From assembly GCA_902520385.1 (NCBI GenBank), contig CABYOB010000029.1:1-6950 (forward strand): DNA of 6,950 bases, given 5' to 3'. The stretch comes from an uncultured Bacteroidota bacterium. GTDB lineage: Bacteria > Bacteroidota > Bacteroidia > Flavobacteriales > TMED113. Under the pieces are notes generated by a model. The model saw only the letters and a program-made list of their open reading frames with translations. It was not told the origin of the DNA and made no database searches. The translations under genes and the position numbers were made by a program. This document shows, in pieces, positions 1 to 5,335 of this stretch; within the stretch, counting starts at the first letter, position 1; each line of letters starts with the position of its first letter.

Positions 1-209
1 TCATTTCTAAATATAACTTAGCATTTGATCTAATTGTAGATGAATCTAAAAGTATTTGCAAACTTTTTGGAGTTTGGGGAATGAAAAAATTTATGGGAAG
101 AGAATACGAAGGTGTACATAGAACAACATTTATAATTAATGAAGAAGGTAAAATAGAAAAAATAATTACCAAAGTAGACACAAAAAATCACACAGATCAA
201 ATTTTATAA
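1..209 (+). CDS. bcp: Thioredoxin-dependent thiol peroxidase Bcp (peroxiredoxin), C-terminal part
   Basis: This is the 3' end of a gene cut by the window edge: 68 residues are readable from base 3 to the TAA at 207-209. The stretch FGVWGMKKFMGREYEGVHR, followed by TTFIINEEGKIEKIITKV and KNHTDQIL, is typical of the C-terminal third of Bcp/PrxQ peroxiredoxins. These cytoplasmic enzymes reduce hydrogen peroxide and organic hydroperoxides using thioredoxin. The peroxidatic cysteine lies upstream of the window and cannot be checked. The cysteine at bases 57-59 (SICKLFG) sits where E. coli Bcp has its third cysteine, which is not the peroxidatic one. The stop is 2 nt before the recA start, so co-transcription with recA is likely. 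The family call is firm; the exact reductant partner is taken from family knowledge. Confidence 0.9.
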   Translation, partial: ISKYNLAFDLIVDESKSICKLFGVWGMKKFMGREYEGVHRTTFIINEEGKIEKIITKVDTKNHTDQIL

Positions 210-211
210 TT

Positions 212-1204
212 ATGAAAAAAGAAAAAGATGTAAAATTACAGGCGTTGAAACTTGCTATGGAAAAAATAGATAAAACATATGGAAAGGGATCTGTTATGAA
301 ATTAGGTGATATGACAATTGAAAAAATAGATTCAATTTCTACAGGTTCTATTTCTATTGATGCTGCATTAGGCGTCGGGGGTCTTCCAAAGGGAAGAGTT
401 ATTGAAATATTTGGCCCTGAATCATCTGGTAAGACGACTTTAACTATTCATGCTATTGCAGAGTGTCAAAAGCAAGGTGGTATTGCTGCTTTTATTGATG
501 CAGAACATGCTTTTGATAGGTTTTATGCTGAAAGTTTAGGAGTTGATATTGATAATTTAGTGATTTCACAACCGGATAATGGTGAACAAGCATTAGAAAT
601 AGCTGATAATTTGATTAGGTCAGGAGCTATAGATTTAATAATTGTAGATTCAGTAGCAGCGCTTACTCCAAAAAGTGAAATTGAGGGTGAAATGGGAGAT
701 GCTTCTGTGGGCGTTCAAGCAAGATTAATGTCAAAAGCATTACGAAAAATGACAGCTAGTATTAGTAAAACAGGGGCTACTTGCGTCTTTATAAATCAGT
801 TAAGATCTAAAATTGGAATTATGTTTGGTAATCCAGAAACTACAACAGGTGGTAATGCATTGAAATTTTATTCATCTGTTAGAATTGACATAAGAAGAAG
901 CACACAAATTAAAGATGGTGAAAGGGTTCTTGGAAATAGAACAAAAGTTAAAATTGTTAAAAATAAAATAGCACCGCCATTTAGAAGAGCTGAGTTTGAT
1001 ATTATGTATGGAAAAGGAATTTCAAAAACCGGAGAAATTATTGATTTAGGGGTTGAAAATAATATAATTGAAAAAAGTGGATCTTGGTATAGCTATAATG
1101 GCACGAAATTAGGTCAGGGTAAAGAAGGAGTTAAAACTTTATTAACTGACAATCCTGAATTGATGTCTGAATTAGAATTAAAAGTAAAAGAAGTAATAGT
1201 TTAA
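212..1204 (+). CDS. recA: Recombinase RecA
   Basis: RecA forms ATP-dependent filaments on single-stranded DNA, catalyses strand exchange in recombinational repair, and in species with LexA triggers its self-cleavage. All key parts are visible in the 330 residues: an N-terminal oligomerisation helix, the Walker A motif GPESSGKT (residues 68-75), the catalytic glutamate in FIDAEHAFD (E98), Walker B DLIIVDS (141-147), loop L1 around EGEMGDASVG (158-167), the FINQLR segment (193-198) and DNA-binding loop L2 with GNPETTTGGN (206-215). The C-terminal domain follows, with GSWYSYNGTKLGQG (290-303). The protein stops near residue 330, at the point matching about residue 335 of the 353-residue E. coli protein, so the acidic regulatory tail is missing. 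The stop is a double TAA TAG. The ATG lies 2 nt after the bcp stop, with no room for its own promoter or an SOS box in the gap and no clear Shine-Dalgarno sequence. Confidence 0.98.
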   Translation: MKKEKDVKLQALKLAMEKIDKTYGKGSVMKLGDMTIEKIDSISTGSISIDAALGVGGLPKGRVIEIFGPESSGKTTLTIHAIAECQKQGGIAAFIDAEHAFDRFYAESLGVDIDNLVISQPDNGEQALEIADNLIRSGAIDLIIVDSVAALTPKSEIEGEMGDASVGVQARLMSKALRKMTASISKTGATCVFINQLRSKIGIMFGNPETTTGGNALKFYSSVRIDIRRSTQIKDGERVLGNRTKVKIVKNKIAPPFRRAEFDIMYGKGISKTGEIIDLGVENNIIEKSGSWYSYNGTKLGQGKEGVKTLLTDNPELMSELELKVKEVIV

Positions 1205-1205
1205 T

Positions 1206-1209
1206 AGGA
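1206..1209 (+). promoter_or_regulatory. Possible Shine-Dalgarno sequence for the TTG-started TPR gene
   Basis: The bases AGGA lie 5 nt before the TTG at 1215. Most genes here have only A-rich leaders, so this short match helps decide the start. It is only four bases and could be chance. Confidence 0.4.
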
Positions 1210-1214
1210 TACAT

Positions 1215-2138
1215 TTGAATTACTTATTACTTATTTTAGTTTTTTTAATCTCTTGTTCGCAGCCTAAACCTTCAAACAATTCAAAAAAAAATTCAAATTC
1301 TGAATTTAATAAAAGTTATAATAAATATTTACAGAGAGGAGATCTAGACTCAGCAAGATTTTATATTGATATCGACTATGATAAGGCCCCTGATGATTTA
1401 CAAATTTTAAGGAGTCGTGGTGAAGTTTATTTTTTGTTAAATAAATTTGAAATTGCAGAACAATCTTGGTTAAGCTGTCTCTTAATTAATGAAAATGATG
1501 AAGGTTGTTATGAAAAATTAATTGGTTTATATTGTGGTGTATTTGATCTCATGGGGAATGATTGTACGGATATTATTGCAAATACTTTTAAAGTAAACAA
1601 TCAAAACAAAGTTGCTCTGTTATTTGAGGCTCAGCGGTTTGTTTTTGAGAATAAAATTAATCAAGCAATAAGTGTCTATGAAAATCTACTAGATATTGAC
1701 TCTACTAATTTAAGAGCTATGAATGAATTAGCGATTTTATACGATACTAGTTATAAATCTGAGTTTTATTATAATAAAATATTAGAACTTGATTCTAGTT
1801 ATGTTGCATACTATGGTCTAGGAATGTATTTTCAAAAAAAAGAATTATATCAAAAAGCAATTAATAACTATCAAAAAGCTTTGAGTGTTTCTATAAAGAA
1901 AGAACCTTACTATAATATTGGCTATTGTCATCTAATGTTAGATGAATCTAGTAAAGCAGTAGATTCTTTTTCAGAGTCTATAATTATTGATGCATCATAT
2001 GTAGAGGCCTATTTTGCTAGAGGATTTGCTTATGAAAGATTGAGGCAAAACAAATTAGCAATTGAAGACTATAAATTTTGTTTAATGTTAGAGCCTGGCT
2101 ATGAAGATGCTAGAATTCAATTAGAAAAATTGAAATAA
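1215..2138 (+). CDS. Tetratricopeptide-repeat lipoprotein of unknown function
   Basis: I do not recognise a named family. The 307-residue protein opens with a short lipoprotein signal, MNYLLLILVFLISC, so Cys14 would be lipidated. The next residues (SQPKPS) lack the acidic export signal used for surface display in Bacteroidota, so I infer a periplasm-facing anchor. A Ser/Asn/Lys-rich linker (about 15-33) leads into helical repeats. Three clear TPR units cover roughly 196-229, 230-262 and 264-297, with weaker units at about 63-96 and 134-195. TPRs are scaffolds for protein binding, so a catalytic role is unlikely. Four cysteines lie at 88, 98, 107 and 117. The start must be TTG at 1215: an in-frame TAG at 1197-1199 closes the frame upstream, and only ttt, aat, agg, ata and cat codons lie between. 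It follows recA by 10 nt and probably shares its transcript. Confidence 0.85.
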   Translation: MNYLLLILVFLISCSQPKPSNNSKKNSNSEFNKSYNKYLQRGDLDSARFYIDIDYDKAPDDLQILRSRGEVYFLLNKFEIAEQSWLSCLLINENDEGCYEKLIGLYCGVFDLMGNDCTDIIANTFKVNNQNKVALLFEAQRFVFENKINQAISVYENLLDIDSTNLRAMNELAILYDTSYKSEFYYNKILELDSSYVAYYGLGMYFQKKELYQKAINNYQKALSVSIKKEPYYNIGYCHLMLDESSKAVDSFSESIIIDASYVEAYFARGFAYERLRQNKLAIEDYKFCLMLEPGYEDARIQLEKLK

Positions 2139-2147
2139 TAGTTATTT
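2133..2147. terminator. Possible weak bidirectional terminator hairpin at the convergent junction
   Basis: The bases AAATAA at 2133-2138 and TTATTT at 2142-2147 are perfect reverse complements around a 3-nt loop. They contain the stop codons of both converging genes. A T-run continues to 2150 on the plus strand, and a T-rich stretch also follows the hairpin on the minus strand. The stem is only six A-T pairs, so its stability is poor. In such AT-rich DNA it may be a coincidence of two facing TAA codons. Confidence 0.2.
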
Positions 2148-2489
2148 TTTGATGCTTTCTACTATTGATTTAAAAACTTCAGGTTCATTCATTGCTAAAT
2201 CTGCTAAAACTTTTCTATTTAAATCAATATTGTTTTTTTTAAGTAAGCCCATGAATTGCGAGTAAGACATACCATGTTCTCTAGCTCCCGCATTGATTCT
2301 TTGAATCCATAATGCTCTAAAATTACGCTTTTTTGTTTTTCTGTCTCTGTAAGCATATGAAAGTGCTTTTTCAACAGCATTTTTAGCAACTGTATATACA
2401 TTTTTTCTTCTACCAAAAAAACCTTTTGCTTGTTTTAGTATTTTTTTTCTTCTTGCTTTTGAAGCAACTGAGTTAATTGACCTTGGCAT
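2142..2489 (-). CDS. rplT: Large ribosomal subunit protein bL20
   Basis: L20 binds 23S rRNA early and is needed for assembly of the 50S subunit. The 115 residues match the family along their full length and have its usual size. They start MPRSINSVASKARRKKILKQ, then have AKGFFGRRKNVYTVAKNAV, the YAYRDRKTKKRNFRALWIQR core, INAGAREHGMSYSQFM and LNRKVLADLA. The basic N-terminal extension that reaches into rRNA is intact. It is the last gene of the thrS-infC-rpmI-rplT cluster and lies 72 nt after rpmI. The start codon follows directly on an uninterrupted run of A, with no Shine-Dalgarno sequence. In several other bacteria L20 represses its own operon by binding the mRNA; no such site can be shown here. 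Confidence 0.98.
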   Translation of the reverse strand: MPRSINSVASKARRKKILKQAKGFFGRRKNVYTVAKNAVEKALSYAYRDRKTKKRNFRALWIQRINAGAREHGMSYSQFMGLLKKNNIDLNRKVLADLAMNEPEVFKSIVESIKK

Positions 2490-2561
2490 TTTTTTTTTTT
2501 TATTTTGTAATAAGCGGTTTTTTAAGTAAACACTTTAAAGCTTAATTACACGGTTAATATT

Positions 2562-2756
2562 TTATTTACAAAGTTGAATTTTAATGTTTGGTGTATCTGC
2601 TTCATGCACCAAGCCACTTTTAGTTAAATTTCTTTTTCTTGTTGTTGCTTTTTTTGTCAGAATATGACTTTTAAAAGCGTGCTTTCTTTTTATTTTTCCA
2701 CTTCCTGTTATGGAAAAACGTTTTTTTGCACTTGATTTTGTTTTCATTTTAGGCAT
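2562..2756 (-). CDS. rpmI: Large ribosomal subunit protein bL35
   Basis: L35 is a small, very basic protein of the 50S subunit. The 64 residues are full length for the family (usually 64-66). They show the hallmark start MPKMKTKSSAKKRF, followed by TGSGKIKRKHAFKSHIL and the TKKATTRKRNL segment. It starts 6 nt after the infC stop, so the two genes are almost certainly translated from one message. The order infC-rpmI-rplT is conserved in most bacteria and confirms the call. Confidence 0.97.
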   Translation of the reverse strand: MPKMKTKSSAKKRFSITGSGKIKRKHAFKSHILTKKATTRKRNLTKSGLVHEADTPNIKIQLCK

Positions 2757-2762
2757 AACTAT

Positions 2763-3320
2763 TTATTTTAATGGTGTTAATAACATATTCATCTTTTTCC
2801 CCTCTAATTTAGGAAGCTGATCTACTTTAGCAATTTCTTCTAATTCTTGTGCTAATTTTAATAAAATCATTTCTCCTTTATCTTTAAAAATAATTTGTCT
2901 TCCTTTAAAAAACACATAAGCTTTCAATTTACAACCATCATTCAAGAATCTCTTTGCATGATTAAGTTTAAAATTAAAGTCGTGTTCATCAGTATTGGGT
3001 CCAAATCTAATTTCTTTAACTACTACTTTAGTTGTTTTTGCTTTTAATTCTTTTTGCTTTTTTTTCTGATTATATAAATATTTTTGATAATCAATTATTT
3101 TACATACAGGCGGGTCGGCTTTAGGGGAGATCTCTACTAAATCTAGGCCAATACTTTTTGCATATGCAAGAGCTTTTTTAGTATTGGAAATATTATTTTC
3201 TGTATTTTCTCCAACTAAACGAATATTAAAACTTAATATTTCTTCATTTATCCTATGTGGATTCTGTTTTTTTACCCTTCCTCTGTAAGGTTTTCTTCTT
3301 CTATTAAATGCTATAACAAT
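2763..3320 (-). CDS. infC: Translation initiation factor IF-3, rare ATT (or ATA) start
   Basis: IF-3 binds the 30S subunit, keeps 50S away and checks the start codon and initiator tRNA. The frame reads through from 3320 to the TAA at 2763 with no break, giving 185 residues, a normal size. The N-domain has HRINEEI (22-28), IRLVGEN and DLVEISPKADPPVCKIIDY (60-78). A Lys-rich linker (about 84-96) follows, then the C-domain with KEIRFGPNTDEHD and FKGRQ, ending KLEGKKMNMLL. No ATG, GTG or TTG occurs in frame until a TTG at codon 126, inside the C-domain. An in-frame TAG at 3323-3321 touches the ATT at 3320, so initiation must be at ATT 3320 or, less likely, ATA 3314 (giving MAFNRRRK). IF-3 genes elsewhere use such codons for self-repression. 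The start lies 11 nt after thrS. Confidence 0.93.
   Translation of the reverse strand: MVIAFNRRRKPYRGRVKKQNPHRINEEILSFNIRLVGENTENNISNTKKALAYAKSIGLDLVEISPKADPPVCKIIDYQKYLYNQKKKQKELKAKTTKVVVKEIRFGPNTDEHDFNFKLNHAKRFLNDGCKLKAYVFFKGRQIIFKDKGEMILLKLAQELEEIAKVDQLPKLEGKKMNMLLTPLK
3318..3320 (-). promoter_or_regulatory. infC ATT start codon, probable IF-3 autoregulation site
   Basis: The ATT lies immediately after an in-frame TAG and is the first usable codon of infC. In E. coli, infC starts with AUU, and IF-3 rejects this codon, so the protein limits its own synthesis. The same logic is inferred here. ATA at 3314-3312 is the rival start and would be discriminated against in the same way. No Shine-Dalgarno sequence precedes either codon. 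Confidence 0.65.
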
Positions 3321-3331
3321 CTATTTTTAAA

Positions 3332-5278
3332 TTAAACTTCTAGTTCTTTACTTATTTCCTTACTTATGTAATTATAAAAAATTTCACACGTCATATTTCC
3401 TAAATCTTCTTTTCCACGTTTTCTAACTGAAATTGAGTTGCTCTCTAATTCCTTTTCACCTATAATTATCATATAAGGTATTTTATTAATTTCAGCATCT
3501 CTAATTCTTTTTCCTATTGTTTCGGATCTAATATCAATCCGTGCGCGAATTTCGTAATTTTTTAGCAATTTTAAAATTTTATTTGAATATTCTGTAAATT
3601 TTTCACTAATGGGAATAATAACAACTTGTTCAGGAATAAGCCATAATGGGAAATTTCCAGCAGTATGTTCAATTAAAATAGCAAGAAATCTCTCTAGAGA
3701 ACCAAAAGGAGCTCTATGAATCATAATTGGACGGTGGTATTTATTGTCTGGGCCAATATATTCTAGTTCAAATCTCTCTGGTAGGTTGTAATCTACTTGA
3801 ATAGTACCTAATTGCCATTTTCTACCTAATGCATCTTTAATCATAAAATCTAATTTAGGACCGTAAAAAGCTGCTTCTCCATATTCGATTTTAGTGGCAA
3901 TCTTTTTATTTTTTGTGGCATTAATTATAGCAGATTCTGCTAAATCCCAATTTTTTTCTGAACCTATATATTTATTTTTATCTTCTTTATCTCTAAGTGA
4001 AATTTGTGCCGTGTAGTCTTTAAAATTTAATACTTTTAAGACGTATAGTACAATGTCAATTACTTTTTTAAATTCTGATTCTAATTGCTCTTCTGTTACA
4101 AAAATATGAGCATCATCTTGCGTAAACCCCCTCACTCTCGTTAAGCCATGTAATTCTCCACTTTGTTCGTACCTATAAACTGTTCCAAATTCAGCATAAC
4201 GTACGGGCAAGTCTTTATATGATTTCGGGGAAGATTTGAAAATTTCACAATGGTGTGGGCAATTCATTGGTTTTAGAAAAAATTCTTCTTTTGATGACGG
4301 TGTTTTTATTGGCTGAAATGAATCTTCACCATATTTGTCATAGTGACCAGAACAAATATAAAGATCTTTATTACCAATATGAGGAGATATTACTGATTCA
4401 TATCCATATTTTTTTTGTAAATCCCTCATGAATTTAATTAATTCTTCTCTTATTACAGTTCCTTTTGGAAGCCAAAGAGGAAGTCCTTGTCCAACTTTAT
4501 TAGAAAATGTAAACAGACCCATTTCTTTCCCAATTCTTCTGTGGTCTCTTTTTTTAGCCTCTTCAAGAAGAGACATGTATTCATTAAGTTCTTTTCTTTT
4601 TGGAAAAGATATTCCATAAATTCTAGTTAATTGTTCATTCTTTTCATCTCCTTTCCAATAAGCTCCAGCAACATTTAATAATTTAACAGCTTTTATAAAG
4701 CTAGTATTTGGAATGTGAGGTCCTTTACAAAGGTCAGTAAAGTTTCCCTGTGAGTAAAATGTAATATCACCGTCTTCTAAATTTTCTAATAGTTCTAATT
4801 TATATTTATTTTTTTTGTTTTTGTAGTATTTGATAGCTTCTTCTTTACTAATTTCCATTCTATTGAATGTGTTTTTTTGAGAAGCTAACTCTAACATTTT
4901 CTTTTCTATTTTCTCAAAGTCATCTGATGATATATTTTTATTTTCTTGAAGTTCTAAATCATAATAGAAACCATTTTCAATTGCGGGACCAATTGTAAAT
5001 TTTGCTTCAGGAAAAAAAAACTGAATTGCTTCTGCCATTAAATGTGCAGAAGAATGCCAAAGTAAAGATTTACTTTTTTCATCATTCCAAGTTAAAAGTT
5101 TCAGGTTTAATAATTCACCCTCAAGAAGCTCTCTATCGGCATCCCATATTTCACCATTAATTTCAGCAGCTAAAACATTTCTTGCAAGGCCTTCACTAAT
5201 GCTTTTAGCGACATCCAATGATGTAGTCCCTTTAGGAAACTCTTTTTTTGTTTTATCAGGAAGTTGAATTAATACCAT
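3332..5278 (-). CDS. thrS: Threonine--tRNA ligase (ThrRS)
   Basis: This cytoplasmic class II synthetase charges tRNA-Thr and edits mischarged Ser-tRNA. The 648 residues are full length with all domains in order. A TGS domain covers about 1-62. The editing domain carries HSSAH (75-79) and CKGPH (184-188). The catalytic core has the motif 2 region RYAEFGTVYRYE (360-371) and motif 3 GSLERFLAILIEH (526-538). The anticodon-binding domain spans about 545-645, with IRSETIGKRIRDAE. The three zinc ligands of the family are present: Cys340 in KPMNCPHH, His391 in DDAHIF and His521 in MIHRAPFG. It lies 57 nt after the carboxylase gene and 11 nt before infC, the standard thrS-infC pairing. The E. coli enzyme represses its own mRNA through a tRNA-like leader; the 53-nt leader here shows nothing I could call such a structure. 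Confidence 0.98.
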   Translation of the reverse strand: MVLIQLPDKTKKEFPKGTTSLDVAKSISEGLARNVLAAEINGEIWDADRELLEGELLNLKLLTWNDEKSKSLLWHSSAHLMAEAIQFFFPEAKFTIGPAIENGFYYDLELQENKNISSDDFEKIEKKMLELASQKNTFNRMEISKEEAIKYYKNKKNKYKLELLENLEDGDITFYSQGNFTDLCKGPHIPNTSFIKAVKLLNVAGAYWKGDEKNEQLTRIYGISFPKRKELNEYMSLLEEAKKRDHRRIGKEMGLFTFSNKVGQGLPLWLPKGTVIREELIKFMRDLQKKYGYESVISPHIGNKDLYICSGHYDKYGEDSFQPIKTPSSKEEFFLKPMNCPHHCEIFKSSPKSYKDLPVRYAEFGTVYRYEQSGELHGLTRVRGFTQDDAHIFVTEEQLESEFKKVIDIVLYVLKVLNFKDYTAQISLRDKEDKNKYIGSEKNWDLAESAIINATKNKKIATKIEYGEAAFYGPKLDFMIKDALGRKWQLGTIQVDYNLPERFELEYIGPDNKYHRPIMIHRAPFGSLERFLAILIEHTAGNFPLWLIPEQVVIIPISEKFTEYSNKILKLLKNYEIRARIDIRSETIGKRIRDAEINKIPYMIIIGEKELESNSISVRKRGKEDLGNMTCEIFYNYISKEISKELEV

Positions 5279-5304
5279 TTTTAATTTTTAAGATTGTAAA
5301 TATA

Positions 5305-5312
5305 CAAATTTA
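5305..5312 (-). promoter_or_regulatory. Possible Bacteroidota-type -7 element upstream of thrS
   Basis: Read on the minus strand, TAAATTTG at 5312-5305 fits the TAnnTTTG -7 consensus of Bacteroidota primary promoters. It would start a transcript of thrS-infC-rpmI-rplT with a leader of about 20 nt. No TTTG or TTG is seen at the expected -33 distance, so the match could be chance in AT-rich DNA. The whole 57-nt gap (5279-5335) holds nothing else I can support. Confidence 0.3.
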
Positions 5313-5335
5313 GGAATATGAAAATATGATTTAAA

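Noticed and set aside
207..214. An SOS box or separate promoter between bcp and recA
   Set aside because: Only 2 nt separate the genes, and no operator-like palindrome or TAnnTTTG element was seen at the junction.
2219..2416. A 65-residue reading frame on the minus strand inside rplT
   Set aside because: It lies in another frame wholly within a clear L20 gene and resembles nothing.
2490..2561. A Bacteroidota promoter in the rpmI-rplT spacer
   Set aside because: No TAnnTTTG with an upstream TTTG was found. A TTTACT-like match has no convincing partner.
2763..2945. A stand-alone 60-residue gene starting at TTG 2945
   Set aside because: It is the end of the IF-3 C-domain. The same frame carries recognisable IF-3 sequence continuously back to 3320.
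5279..5335. A T-box or tRNA-mimic leader before thrS
   Set aside because: The gap of 57 nt is too short for a T-box, and no stem-loop with a threonine anticodon-like loop could be made out.
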